Assembly (NCBI GenBank): GCA_963556255.1
Contig: OY744604.1
Span: forward strand, 75,014,736-75,078,735
Source of the DNA: Allolobophora icterica
Taxonomy: Eukaryota; Annelida; Clitellata; Crassiclitellata; Lumbricidae
DNA length: 64,000 nt
Direction of reading: 5' to 3'
This document shows positions 1 through 13,139 of this stretch, piece by piece; the first letter of the stretch is position 1; each line of letters starts with the position of its first letter. The notes under the pieces were generated by a model, which had not been told where the DNA came from, made no database searches, and worked only from the letters and a program-made list of their open reading frames with translations. The position numbers were made by a program, and so were the translations under genes.

Positions 1-1060
1 GAACAGTTTAGCAATCCCGATGGAAAGATTTCTAGTTGTTGAGTAATTACCATGTTCATTGGACCATCTGAGCGTAAAATTAATAGCCAGACACAAAATA
101 TTAAACGGCACTGCATTTTTCCTATATGTCGATTATAGCAGACTATTGCTATCTGAAGAAAGTGCTAAATGTCGAATTTAAGTACACGAATGACTATATT
201 CATACACAGCTATTTCGAATTGCAGGAATTTTCTTATTTGTGCGAATACGTCATAAAGGTTTTCATTGCTCTGAGCATTTTAACGAAAGGGCTTTTAAAT
301 CGCTGGGAACATGATATAAAACATCGCGTTAAAATGGGTTAGTTCAGGCGTTAGGATCAATCTAGTTACAGAATTTATATGTAATACCAGAATATCATTG
401 AAATAGTAATGCCAATAATCGCATGTTCTATTTTGTTCTAAAAAATATTAAGTTCGTTTAGCATTTAGAGGAGTGTCATGGGATATGAAACCGGACATTG
501 TCCATGCACAACAAGCATTATTTTATTTCATTTAAAGGTAGAAATAGGTCTTTAGCCCTGTTTTCACTTCAGCTTGATAAAAATTGTAAATGTAAAACAT
601 ATAATTGTCGTTAAATTATACTCCATTTGAAAAAATTAATATGGACAAGTAAATGATAAACTGTATCAATTTTAGGTAGGATCTGATGCTTTTAGGTAAA
701 GGGCAGTGATGTAGAATAAGAGAGGTAGAAACCAGAATTTTAGTGGATGCAAAAGCATCAAAATTAGTCGCATTGATGCTCAGTTATTACTTCATCAATA
801 ATCTTTAACCTGGTTATATCTACGTCTCATAACTGTCCTAATGTACCAAGTTCAAATTGATCTATGAAAGATTGAGACAACTAATAATCTTAAAACGCAA
901 ATTAAACTTAAAGGCATTAAAGATAAACATCCCAGCCTTGCTTTAACTATAGAATAACGCAGTACGTTCCTTTATAAGCCTTAACCTACAGAGATGTGTG
1001 AGTAATGTCAATACAAACCCTTAATAATAAAAACACATACATAATCAATAAGCCACTCAC
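1..1060. other. Downstream flank or intron of minus Ig copy 1
   Basis: No exon could be supported here. It aligns in patches with 3540-4590. Any further 3' exon of the gene would lie to the left of the window. Confidence 0.4.
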
Positions 1061-1411
1061 ATAAAACTCTGATATTTGGTGAAATCCACGTGTAGTTATA
1101 AGTAGGAACATTCTGAACCAGCTTGAGTCTTCCGTACAAAATGGAATCGTTAGTAAAATAGGTTTTACAGTAATATCTGGAGTTGTGTCGTCTCGAATCA
1201 GCAAATAGACGAAGCGTTGAAATGACGCTTTTGTTAGCATTTCGACTGATAATGTTTCCATCAAAGTCTTCTAGCACAGGCGTGCCTGTGACGTGTTGTT
1301 TCCATTCCATAACTGGAGCCCAGCGACCGCTATAGTTAATGATGCACCACATTTCAATGTAGTTGTTCTCCACAACTGTGTTGTTTCTCGTATTACATAT
1401 TGGATCGGATT
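1061..1411 (-). CDS. Minus Ig gene copy 1, Ig2 exon
   Basis: Acceptor TTTTTGGTAG, donor GTGAGT, 351 nt, phase 1 on both sides. The core cysteines and Trp are present; a C-terminal linker (NVPTYNYTWISPNIR) is absent from genes A-C. Confidence 0.65.
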
Positions 1412-2255
1412 CTACCAAAAATGATTTAGCATGATTACATATTACCGACATGCATTTAAAAGGATACAGAAAACTGAAGTGGTAAAGAAAATTATTCAAG
1501 TCTTCCCGTGCTAGACTATGAACTTCAATTGTATTTGTAAGCCTTTCGTTAGCTACTAACTTCATGTAGTTTGTGTAAAATGATTATTAAATAAGCAATA
1601 TACAGACGTTAATATAATAAGGTAAGTTAGGAAGCCGATTGGTCATAGCGAAAAGTACAAGTTCAACCTCCCACAGATGCTAGCTTGTGAGAGAACTAAG
1701 ATCAAGTCTTTCATTCACAACTGCTCAGCTCAATAAATTCGAAAATAATAAGAATTTTAAATTTTGCCATATGTGATATTTGATAAAGCATACAGTGGAT
1801 TATCAGTTAAGATCCACTCAAGTGTTCAACTTTCAACTATGACCGATTTAGGAGCATTAAAAAACCGATTGGGTCTTTAATTATGTGCATCTGTTAACAC
1901 CAACTTAGAGCAATGTCTATCTTGTAAAATAAATGACACCCACCAAGTATAGTAAGCTCCATGATAGTTTTCTTTCCTTGCATTCTGCAAATATATGTCC
2001 CAGCGTATGTCTTATCTGTGCAATTGAAGTTCACGATGCTATTTCCATCGCTACATTTGTACTTCCAAGGATAACTTTCAAGACATCCGTTGTCATCAGT
2101 CAACGGATTAGGAATATTCTCGGTACCATTCGCGTAAAAAAGCCACTGGACTGATCCATTTGTTGAATTCCGCAGACATCGTAATGTCAGTTCAGTTCCA
2201 ACCAAGACAGCGACATTTTCAGGTTGATGAATCCACTCTTGACGCATTGCAGCAG
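1061..2255 (-). CDS. Minus-strand Ig gene copy 1 (two Ig exons, partial gene)
   Basis: Two exons read on the - strand: 2255-1944 and 1411-1061. The first encodes an Ig-like domain with cysteines in LRCLR and GTYICR and Trp in VQWLF. The second begins ESDPIC, with Cys/Trp core MWCIIN...MEWK and YYCKTYF, and ends in a linker with donor GTGAGT. Both keep phase 1 at the donor, as in genes A-C, and align with their Ig1 and Ig2 (ENVAVLVG versus VVAVVG; ES.IC at the Ig2 start). It is therefore a divergent sister gene in opposite orientation. The 5' exon (signal peptide or PAN) was not found upstream, and any lectin exon would lie left of the window. The start of the first exon is ambiguous between several AG acceptors. 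Confidence 0.65.
1944..2255 (-). CDS. Minus Ig gene copy 1, Ig1 exon
   Basis: Acceptor TTCTTTCAAG and donor G|GTGGGT on the - strand, phase 1 at the 3' end. The open frame includes several N-glycosylation sequons. An alternative acceptor about 20 bases inside would give phase 0, matching Ig1 of genes A-C. Confidence 0.65.
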
Positions 2256-2259
2256 CTTG

Positions 2260-3540
2260 AAAGAAACAAACTGGCGGATTACTTTATTTCGTGTTAAACA
2301 AGCTGCACTATTACCCCTTTAAACAATCAAAATAGTTTGGGGATTTCATCTTAGCATTGCAATGCTTTCTGTAACGATGCCCATGTATGACACATTTGAG
2401 TCATCGAATTAACTCGTTGCTGTGACCGAAGCGATTGCATACCCTCGCGCCTCGACAACAGTCACACGAATCGTTAAGTCGTTTGAAGAAGAAGAGTCGT
2501 TGAGGTGATTGAAGTTTGTTCGATTCTGTGATCGGTAAATGAACGTTGTTCTTGTACAAACGACTAGCTTCTAGTCGTTGAACTCTTGACTTAGTGAACA
2601 GTGGTAAAGCGGAGAAAGTCTTCATGATGGGCGTATAAGGGACTTAGTAGATGTCCAACACCAAGAATTCAGAAGAGGTGAGGTTAGCATAGTTATAATA
2701 TAATATTATTGAAATATTAAGATGCTGGTTTAGGTAGGCTAATACTAGATCTGTTAGAACATAGGCCTATGGTCAACATTTAAAGATTTTATGTTATTAT
2801 TATATGACTATGCACGCAATTATTTATTATGTTTATTTATAAAATATTTCAAACGTAAAGAACTGTACGACATTCTTTGCCAAAGCTGCTATAGGCCTAC
2901 CAATTACTATATTGAGAATGGGGCATTATTTTCAAAGTAACGGACGTTCCAACGCCAGTTCATTATACTTAGTTTTGCGTTAATGACGAAAACGCTACGT
3001 GTCAACTATTAAAATTAGGTATAAGTTTAGTATACCTTGCAAAAAAAGTCGAATTGAGAGCACGATAATGGGCAGCATTTTGACTCACAATTATTTCGTT
3101 TAGCGATCTTCGGTGAACTAATATGCTTGAATAAGCCAGTCAGGACCGTTATAACATGTAGAAGGGATAGAAATAGCCCGGAACTTTGTCATCGTCAACT
3201 AACATGGCTAAAAACAATAATTAGGCCTATGTGTCCTGGCAGTTATGATTTCACTTTTCTTCTCGGATATACAGGGTGGCTCAATAAAAATGTCCCACCG
3301 TACGGAATTCAATTTCTCGACAACCGATATAAATGTTTTATGAAAATGTCAGGATTTACAGGGCACAGATTTTCAAACAATCGCTCAAAAGTCAACTGGA
3401 AAATTTTCATTGTTTCACAAATTACAGCTGGTTAAATTTTTTTTTCGGAATTTTCAAAATTACGCAGAAATTGAATGTCACTCGTAACTTTCAGTGTCAA
3501 ATAAAATCACCTTACATTGCAAATTCACTTGAATGTTCTC
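2260..3540. other. Non-coding stretch between the two minus copies
   Basis: No gene seen. About 3270-3430 begins with ACAGGGTGGCTCAATAAAAA, which resembles the terminal sequence of mariner-like or similar DNA transposons, but no opposite end was found. Confidence 0.3.
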
Positions 3541-3726
3541 TCCATGTATAGTATGCCGGTATATTTGCTTCAGCGGAGCAGCTTAGTGTCACAGATGGAA
3601 AGATTTCTAATAATTTGTTGTGTAATTTTCATGTTCTTCGGACTATCTGAATTAAGTAGGCATACACAACATGTAGCACACATTATAGTTGTCCTAAACA
3701 TGCATGTTAAGATTAAAGCACTTTAG
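3541..3726 (+). other. Block shared with 1-130; signal-peptide-like frame on + strand
   Basis: From about 3590 the + strand reads MERFLIICCVIFMFFGLSE, hydrophobic like a signal peptide. The homologous block at 20-110 has a stop after eight codons. It is probably a relic or a chance frame; it mainly shows that 1-1060 and 3540-4590 are duplicated flanks of the two minus-strand copies. Confidence 0.25.
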
Positions 3727-4593
3727 TACTACAGAAGAAGAATTTCAGTGAACGAACAATAATCTTTTTAATTTATTACACAACAGCAGGTAATATTATC
3801 ATATTCATACACAACTAGGTATATTTCAAAACGCAAAAATTGTCGGAAGGATACATTTGTTTCATAGTGTTCCACAGCACTTGGCAGCATCTGAATGAAT
3901 TGGCTTTTAAAATGGTTGTGAATATATCATGTAAGACAACGTGTTTCAGTGGGTTAGTTAACACATTAGGATGAATCTATTTAAAACAATGGTCTGCTAT
4001 GCCAGAATATCATTGTTATAGTAGGTTTAAGCATCGTTTTGGTAATTTTTTTAAAGGGATTTTATAGAATTTTTAGAATTTAAGAGTATTTAGCATTTAA
4101 TTTCTGAAGTAATATACTGATTTTCAAAAATCTTGGGATTTCTAACTGAACCGTATCTTAAAGACGTGTCAGGAAGACTTCCCATATAACTCGCTACCAT
4201 TGTTTCCATATATAAATATCATGATGGGTGACTGGCACTGCTAAAGATTAAAAATATGTTTATCTAAGCATCCTGTGTTTGAATCCATATGAAAGTAACA
4301 GATGAGATCTATATATTTTAAAATCTCCCTATAAGGCAATATGCGCACCTATTTGATCTTGTTGGCGGTTTCGCTACTCCGCAACCAGTAACCTTGAAAT
4401 CTAATTAAGATGCCTTTGAAATGTACAACCTAGAGATCTGTAAAAATAAACCTCCCAGCAATGTCTTAACTATGGCGTAGGAGCAAAGCGTTGGTTTATA
4501 TGTCAACTCATGTGAGTGCGATCCTGGTTAATTACTGTCAATGAAAACTCTCAATGTTAACTACACGGAAATGAATATCTTTAAGACACTCAC

Positions 4594-4943
4594 ATGAAAC
4601 TCTTATATTTGGTGAAATCCACGTGCAGTAATAGGTAGGAACGTTCTGAGCCAATCTGTGTTTCAAGTGTACAAAAGATTCGCTTCTGACATATGTTTTA
4701 CAGTAATACCGGGTGTTGTGTCGTCTCGAATCAGCCAATAAACGAAGCGTTGACATGACGCTTTTGTTAGTAGTACGATCGGTAACGTTTCCGTTAAATT
4801 CTCTAGCATAATGGTGCCTGTGTCATGTTGTTCCCATTCCGTAACTGAAGCCAAGTAACTGCTATAGATAACGATGCACCATATTTCAATATAGCTGTTT
4901 TCCACAACTGTGATGTTTCTCGTATTACAAACCGGATTGGATT
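4594..4943 (-). pseudogene. Ig2 exon relic of minus copy 2 (frameshifted)
   Basis: Starts ESNPVC and continues to LENLTE in one frame; the rest (MSTLRLLADSRRHN...YYCKTYV) is in another frame because of a single-base deletion relative to copy 1. The splice sites are still canonical. Confidence 0.75.
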
Positions 4944-4979
4944 CTGCCAAGAATAATGTAACATGACTACATATTACCG

Positions 4980-5354
4980 GTATACGGACCATTGGTCATA
5001 GGCTGATTGGTCATAGGCTGATTGGTCATTTGGACGATTGGTCATAGAAAAGCAGAAAAGTGGTGGTCTCAGGCGACAGCGCTGCTGGTCTACCACTACG
5101 CCCAGCAAGTTTGATTTCAACATGTCTGAACGCTTTGCCAAATTTTTGCTGTTTGACTCCGGACCCACGCCAGATCGTCTACTGATTCATGGGTGCTCCG
5201 AACTCCTTGACGGGCTTGCTAGATCGCATTGGCTATGACCGATAATCCAATGACCTATGGGCCCTATGACCAATCGTCCATATGACCAATAACCCTATAA
5301 CCAATCAGCCTATGACCAAAAAGCCTATGACCAATAGTCCTAGAACCATTTTTT
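4980..5354. mobile_element. Foldback element with ATTGGTCATAGG repeats, 9-bp target duplication
   Basis: The left side holds direct repeats of ATTGGTCATAGGCTG and the right side repeats of the reverse complement (CCTATGACCAAT), so the 375-bp element can fold on itself. It is flanked by ATATTACCG at 4971-4979 and 5355-5363. The empty site is visible in copy 1 near 1440-1450. Confidence 0.8.
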
Positions 5355-5529
5355 ATATTACCGACATGCTTTTAAAAGATACTGAAAACTGAAGTGGTTA
5401 AGAAAGTTATTCCAAAGAAGACTATGTTTAGTATTTTATATTATTAGCCGCCAACTTTATCTAGTTCTACATAATATGAGGGTGCGAAAACCGTGCGATA
5501 AGGAATTGAATTAGTTGATCTAGACCCTA

Positions 5530-6166
<637 letters not shown>

Positions 6167-7099
6167 GGTAAATTAGCTACCGATTGCTTCGAACGCTTGG
6201 ATTGTAACTCGAAATATACAGGTTCAGGACTTCTTTGAAAGGTTAGTTTCAATATCCCCACTCTCAATTGCTCAGCGCATAAGCATAAGCTTATTTCTTA
6301 GAGACTGGCGCTTTAAAATGCAGAAATAATAAGAATTTGGATATTTTCGAATGTGATATTTGATGAAGAAAACATCGAATTATCATTTAAGATCCACTCC
6401 TGTGTTTAACTTTCAACTATGACGGATTAGAAAGTAATTGGAAAGTAGATATTCTGATTTATGGTTGGATGACTCTTGGCCGAGATTTACTAAAAATGGT
6501 TAATATTGAAAATAAATTTAATTTGTCGTATTACAAATGCGTTACGGCATCCACACTGATATGTTTCTATCGGTATCAAACTAGTTCAATCTCTACCTAG
6601 TTGCATGTCTAGAGAATTACGATTTGCTTCTCCAACAGATAACGACAGTGATATTATCGTTCACAAAATAAAAACGAAAATGAAAAAGATAAGTCAATCG
6701 TTAACGAAAACGAAAAAAGATTTTAGAAATGGGAACGAAATTAAAGCGAAGACGAAACAGATTTTGGAAACGGAAATTAAATAAAAACGAAAAAGAATGG
6801 ATGTAAAACTAATATAAAAACGAAAATGAAAATAATTTTTGGAATGAAAAGTATTGAAAATCCAACCATATATTTTTATAAAAAACGAGATTCGAAAATG
6901 AAAATCCAACCAAGGCATCCATCTCCTTTGTTACAATTTCGGCGCCGCAGTTGAACGACGCACACGTCTGAATTTTTGTCAGGATACAGCTTCCTGTTTC
7001 CAGTCCACAATCTCTGCCGAACTGTGGGTGCATGTTTTACAAAATAATAAATATACTGAGTCCGCAAAGGTTCACCAGTCACTCTAATACAGAGTAAAA

Positions 7100-7365
7100 C
7101 GGGGAGGCGACCTGACCGACGTCTCTGATGAGCGTAGACTTGAATCCGACCTGGGCTGGTGAACCAAAGTCCTCCGTTCCCACCTTCTCGTGGTGCGGAC
7201 CGTTAGTACCCTTCCTAGGAAGGGGAACGAACGGGCACGGCAGGCAAAACCAGGGGAAGGCAATGGCAAACCACCCGTGTTAACTTGCCAAGAGAATCGT
7301 CATGAGAGAGTGTTCACCATGACGATCGCTAGAGCTCCACGAGCTGACAGCACAAGGTGACAAGG
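7100..7365 (+). mobile_element. Retrotransposon 3' fragment sharing the end of the 5.5-kb LINE
   Basis: The last 45 bases (GATCGCTAGAGCTCC...GGTGACAAGGTGA) match 5908-5945 and 55993-56036. The upstream part contains GGGAAGGCAATGGCAAACCA, common in 3' regions of such elements. No intact frame. Confidence 0.55.
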
Positions 7366-7612
7366 TGAGTAAAACTTTTATCCGGTAGGTGACGCGAAAG
7401 TTTTGTATGGGAATACTTTGTATAAGAAGACGATGATGATAGAAGCCGATGTACAGTTCTGAATGAAAAACAAGAGCCGTGTGATGTTCGCATAGCTGGT
7501 ACGTAACTACGCAATTTACGCGTCATACTAGCTAGTATTTCCGCATTCGTGTTTTAGTTACACGTGTACCCTTACTTTAACATGTGAAAATATAGTCATC
7601 ACAATAAGGAAA

Positions 7613-8602
7613 ATGTTCTGTATATTTTTATTGCAGATAAAAAATCCAACAAATCTTAAAACACACATAAGTCATAACCATGCCGAGGTTCACACACAAT
7701 TAAATGCGAAGGAAGATGAAAACAAGAAAACACAGTCTAAAACACAGTCTGAGCCTGAAGTGGAGGACATGGATACATTGGATAGCCCGTCAATACAGAC
7801 TCTAGATGCCTGCATTTGAAGAAAAAGAACCTCATGCTCGGCTGATTCAACAGAATATGCAAAGTCAATAATGAAGCGAAGAACAATTAAACAAGAAAAT
7901 TCAAAACTGTAGAAAGTTAACGATAGGCTCGGGCTGGTCAAAAAAGGTTTAGCCTGTTCCTTTCTCAGAATATCAGCCTGTTTCTTTGATGTCTCTAGCA
8001 ACAAAGCAATTCATGTCACGCTTGCCATCGACAAAATCCAAATCCTCACACAGTCAAGATGTTGTCAGATTCTTTGTTCACCACACTCAACACCTGGAAT
8101 ATTTCAACAGGCAAAAATATTATTAATTGTCACAGACAATGGGGCAAACATTGCTGAAGCAGTGAAGTTGGAATTGTTGGAACCGTTTGCTGTTCAAGCT
8201 GATGTCCTCCAGACAGATGCTTCTTCTCTTTCCAATATAATCTCGTCATTGTTGGATTTACAGTTGCATTTAACTCAGAAGTTCCAGAAGGCGGATGCGT
8301 TGACACAGATAATAATGCTTGCAAAATTTAATATGCGTTTTGAAATATTACTAAACACACACTGCATTGATTTTAATCCAATACCATCAGCTTTCTGTTT
8401 TGGATTCAACTGTTGTTTGTCTTTTAAATTCAGAAATGGCAGGCCTGCTGCAAGCAGGAAAATCGTTTGTCATTTCACAGGCAACCAAACTTCGTGCATC
8501 ATCTACATCAACTGTTTCAGTGGCAACCAATTCAGATCCAATTCAAAACGAAAATCAGATGAGAACGTTTTATTAGAATGCTTAATAAGCAACCTTCCTT
8601 AA
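7613..8602 (+). pseudogene. hAT transposase remnant
   Basis: Broken frames: BED-finger piece at about 7637-7690, then acidic linker (7700-7818), then a core piece with TDNGANIAEAV and DLQLHL at about 8125-8340, and a C-terminal piece at 8367-8576 in another frame. At least two frameshifts separate them. Confidence 0.65.
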
Positions 8603-9060
8603 TAGGTACTACTGACGGGCAACGATTAGAGCAGCGACCACAACGACTACAGTTTCTTCTTAATTAAAGGTAGGCTAACCAACTTTTTCAAAAGTAGCAT
8701 TCAAACTAACATGATGTGAAAAACGAAAACTAAAACTAAAAATGATTTGAAAAACGAAAACGAAAATGATCTGATTTTGAGAAAGTGAAACTAAAACTAA
8801 AATGACTTGAGGAATAGAAACGAAATAGAAACGAAAATGATTGAAAAATTAAAAACTAATACTGAAACTAAATAGAAATTATTGACACCTGACAGAAATA
8901 GAAACTAAAACTAAAATGATTTTAGGAACGAACAAACACTGGATAATGATTCTCGACTGTGATTTTACTTGAAGCGACCATCAGTCGATACCCTGTGCAT
9001 TATGATAACGCCGCTGTAGAAGTCATTTCATTAACTTAATAAAATAAGAATCATATCTAC

Positions 9061-9334
9061 CAAGTATAGTGAGCTGCACGCCGGTTCTCTTTCCTGACGT
9101 TCTGCATTCATATATCCCAGCGTATGTCATGTCTGAGCATTTGAAGTAGAGGATGCTATTTAAAACACTACATTTGTACTTCCAAGGATTATTTTCAAGA
9201 CAGCCGTTGTCATCAGTCAACGCCATAGGAAGGTTATCGGTACCATTTGTATAAAACCTCCAAGTGACTGAACCATCTGCTGACTTTGGCATACATCGTA
9301 ATGTCTGTTCATTTTCCAACCAAGACAACGACAT
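9061..9334 (-). pseudogene. Ig1 exon relic of minus copy 2
   Basis: Encodes an Ig fragment (TLRCMP, VTWRFY, AGIYECR) similar to copy 1, but the first about 30 bases are in another frame and no acceptor or open sequence joins upstream. The donor is weak (GTAGAT). Confidence 0.7.
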
Positions 9335-9678
9335 TAGATTAATTCATCCGACCCGTCACCTTCTGAGCTTTCCGCTTGCTCAGCGAAACCCTCCGTAGCA
9401 GCTGTTCTGCTGACTGCTGTTGTCTCTATGGCAACCGAACTCGAACCTCCAATGGACATCGATCTCTGTACAAAGTCTCTGATACAAAACAGCGCTCGTT
9501 AATAAGCTGGTGTCCTGTACTAAGCTTTGTTTATCTCTTTAGAAACTTGGAGTTTGTGATTACGATTAGGACGTGAGTAGATCCTAAGCGTAGTGAATCA
9601 CATAAGTCTGATTCTCCTTATAAATTATATTTTAGTTACAGCTTCAATTATAGTTAGGCCTAGGCCCTAGGGAGACCC

Positions 9679-11943
9679 GTGTAATTTGGACCGTCGTGTA
9701 ATTTGGACCAACGCTGTATTTGCCTATTACGCTCTTATTTATTTACCGGCATCTTGTTGTTTCGTCTGTTGAGAGAGGCCTCTATACTTGTTTCGGAGTT
9801 TATCGCTGCACATCGGAGGTAAGCGCATTAAAATCAAGGTTAAAGGTTTCTGCATTACATGATGTAATTTTGAACTCCAAGTTAGTTTTTGTTTTAAAAT
9901 ATATTGCAAGGTAGTATACAAGCATGCAGGACCGCAATTTGTTCGACAATTTATGCCGATTTTACTGAAAGTAAAACTGTAGTTGCTGCCCTTCATTATT
10001 TATGGGAAATACACATTCTATGGTAAGCGTGACAGTCGTGTAATTTGGACCGATACCGAGTGTGTAATATGGACCCCGGTCCATATTACACACGAGATGG
10101 TCCAAATTACACGCATCATATATTTCAGTGTACACACACTTGGCAGTGCAGTTGTTTAAGCTGAAATAAGACATATCGGTTATAATATTTAAAATCAGTA
10201 ATATTTTCTACTTGACGCTAGGAATACGTTTGCTTGAGACTATTAATGGTTTTCTGTTTATTAGAGTCGTTAGTCCTGATTCGATCATGACAACCTGAGC
10301 AGTGGAATACGTCAACATGGCAGCAGTAACAGCCAATGATACAGCAGCTGAAGAAATTGCTATCTCGCCAGTTGAAACCACACATTCGGAATTGACCGAG
10401 ATGAGCGTATCCAGCGACAACCCATTGCTTGAGGACAACAATAGTGGCACAATTAAGCTTGCTGGAACACAGAACAGTGATTAAATCGCATCGTTGTTAC
10501 TTGTTGGGTAGTGTTGTCGACCAGGTGTCAAGTTCAAGTCACGGCAAAGCTCCACATAACTGGATATCTGTTCAAGATATAATTCCGCTCATAGGCGTAG
10601 ACTCTGGGGGGTCAGCCGGGGCACGTGCCCCCCCAATAATTGAGAAGCCGGGGCAATGCCCCCCCAATAATCGAGAGGAGTATTTCTTCAAATATTAAAA
10701 TATTATGTTTCAATATATACAAATTTCTTCAGAAACAGAAAAACAGAGACAAAGAACTGAAATACTATCAGAAATTCATAATGAAAACAAAGATTTATTT
10801 TTTTCGTCAATATCTTCAATTTAGAACAATTTACATGTACACAAAAAGCACTCATTTCATATGCATTACGTAACACCGAAAGCCTCTGAGGCTCGCTGAT
10901 TGTCCAGACCAAAGGTGAAAAGAGCTTTTTTCTGTTTGTGGTTTAAAAAACACAAGAAAAGGAAAACCACATTTTTGTTCTTATTCTTGTAGAAGTTATT
11001 TTAATAACATTGATTTAATGATTTTTAATTTTCGAAAATCGCAACTGAATTAAATTGAGTTGGAGCTCTTGTTCATGCCAATTTCATGATATTTGTGATC
11101 CAAAACCGAAAATCTTAAAGACAAATAAGCAAAACAACAAAAACCATAAAAGCAAAAGAAAACTGAAAAACACACACAAAAAACAAAACAATTTTTCATC
11201 TTGAAAAACTTGTTTTTTTGCACCTCTGGTCCAGACCCCATGCCCCACCAATATTTTGGACAAGTTTACGCCAGTGATTCCGCTCCCACATCTCACCCGT
11301 GAAATGCACAAACAATGAGGCAACACAATGGAGGCTATAATTTTGACTGGGTGGCCGTACAGAATTGTGGTTGAAGAACATCTCAAAGCTAAGCAGGCAA
11401 CACAGAACAAGCGTGAAGAAAAGATTGCTCGTAATGGGAAGAAACAATTACGCCACGATACCGCTGGATCAGGAATTACGAAGACAAGAGTGGCCAGCAA
11501 CAGGAAATCAAAACGTGGGCTTAAGAAATCAAAAGCATGTGAGACAGAGGCAAGCAAAACCGCTCAACAGCAATGCACAGATATCAATACCGCATAATTT
11601 TATCATTGTTTGGTATGTGGTGAAACATATGAAGAGGCGTTGATTCAATACGAAAATTTTAAACTGTAGGCACACGACTCATTTGCAGATCTGTCCCATT
11701 CAAAGTACTACTGTGATAATTGCAATGTTATGATGCACAGCAAGTGCCGGAAGTTGAAGAACTAACTGTATGGACCGTGCTTGATATTATTATAAAGTTT
11801 TCTATTCGATGGCTTACAATGTTTAAGTTAACTATAGGCCTACAGACATTGTGTCCTGCCTGCACACCGTATAATGCAAAGTAAACGTCGTGTAATTTGA
11901 ACCATCTGGTCCAAATTACACAAGGCAGCGTGTAATTTGGACC
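9679..11943 (+). mobile_element. pogo-like DNA transposon remnant with repeated GTGTAATTTGGACC 14-mers
   Basis: Eight copies of GTGTAATTTGGACC or close variants occur: forward at 9679, 9696, 10038, 10062, 11890, 11930 and inverted at 10079, 10099, 11908. Coding scraps read forward: 10318-10484 (acidic, no domain), 11328-11597 (basic, Lys-rich) and about 11600-11765 with CLVCGETYEEALI and YYCDNCNVMMHSKC, a cysteine-rich tail seen in some pogo/Tigger-type transposases. A hAT is nested inside. Exact ends are uncertain; it may be two adjacent elements split near 10112. Confidence 0.5.
10590..11276. mobile_element. hAT-like element with 8-bp target duplication
   Basis: Ends CATAGGCGTA and (inverted) CACTGGCGTA, flanked by ATTCCGCT at 10582-10589 and 11277-11284. 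No transposase is evident. It interrupts the pogo-like element. Confidence 0.75.
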
Positions 11944-12779
11944 AATTTTTAAAAAATGTTTTTTTTCGTTTCTTTCTAAATTTAATAAAATTAAGCAGTA
12001 CTTTTATGCGTTATTTTGTACAATTTCACTAGCTCCATGCAATAAATGTATGCTTGACACTATTCCTGTTATGGGACGGGTTTAATAGGCCTTTTTTCTT
12101 AAGGGGTCCAAGAACGATAAATATAAATGCGGGAAAAATTATCTAGTGATATTTGCGCACACTTTGTTGCATTAGAGATTTTGTGATCTATTGTAATTAA
12201 AAACTAATTAAGCAGTTTACATTTCAAGAATGAATCAACGAATCTAGAAATGAAACATTTGAAACCGTACGACTTCAGCATCGACACTTAGAGAACCCAC
12301 TACAGATCAACTCCAGCTGTAATGCTTGGAAGTATTGACGTTAAACTATTGCAGTATAATCTTACATGTGACAGTAGTATTGTACTGTATTTGAAAGTGA
12401 AGTATTTAATAGTAATCCACACAAATGATTTACAGCACTGAAAGAAAAATAAGAGGCTTGCAACAATTTCTTATCGTCGTCAGTTGCCATATATCTACAT
12501 TGCCGGGATATTCTCCATTGTAAACATGCAAAACGTTGAAAAATCGTAAGAAAATTCACAGAGAACCTCAGTTTGTGCTCCTTATACCGTTATTCGTGAA
12601 AAATAACGAATTTGTGCATTTAATGTAAGCTATATAATTTAGAACAAAAGTCAACCGGTTAGGTGACTTCGGGTTTGTAGCGGGTAAAGCCGCCTTGTAT
12701 GCTTAATTCTGATAAAACCCTATTATTATATAATTTAGTTATATAATTCAGAACAAAAGTCTTGGTGCTCGTACGAAAC

Positions 12780-13130
12780 TCGCCAAGAGTGACATGGATC
12801 TCTTCGCGCTAGGTTCCTATACATCCACTATTCCTCTACTGTCCACGCCATGGGCGTTATATTGGGCCCAGTTCACTCACATACTGATCATGTTGAACAT
12901 ATATCTCTTGTGCATGCCTCCATCATCTACGTCAATTCCGCACCACCCCGTCACTCGCCCTCTTCTCACGCTGTAACCACCCTCGTCCATGCGCTGATTT
13001 ATACTAGAGTCTACTTTGGCAACTCCATCTAAGCTGGTCTATCTTCACTAAACCTTTTCAAGCTCCAGTCAATATTGAATACTCCAGCTCGTCTTATTGG
13101 TGGTCCTCTGAAGGGTAGTTTAATCACTGC
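12780..13130 (+). mobile_element. LINE reverse-transcriptase fragment (CR1/L2-like)
   Basis: Reads in two frames as a piece downstream of the RT active site: LGPVHSHTDHVEHIS, then VTTLVHALIYTRVYFGNSI, then LQSILNTPARLIGG, matching the usual LVHALV..RLDY.NSLL..LP...L..LQ..QN.AARL pattern. Has stops and frameshifts. Confidence 0.6.
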
Positions 13131-13139
13131 CTACGATGA

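Larger units (their letters stand above)
6646..8941 (+). mobile_element. hAT DNA transposon with decayed transposase
   Basis: Ends CAGTGATATTATCGTTC and, inverted, CAGTGTTTGTTCGTTCC; flanking 8-mers GATAACGA (6638-6645) and GATAATGA (8942-8949) are a near-perfect target duplication. Inside, near 7640, KNPTNLKTHISHNHAE matches the BED zinc finger of hAT transposases, and near 8130 IVTDNGANI matches their catalytic core. Frames are broken. A retrotransposon 3' piece (about 7100-7365) is nested inside. Confidence 0.78.

Noticed and set aside
126..314. 62-residue open frame on the + strand
   Set aside because: No domain, no splice context, and the homologous region near 3640-3900 does not keep it.
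10302..10484. 60-residue acidic frame considered as an independent small gene
   Set aside because: It lies inside the pogo-like element next to transposase scraps and has no separate support.
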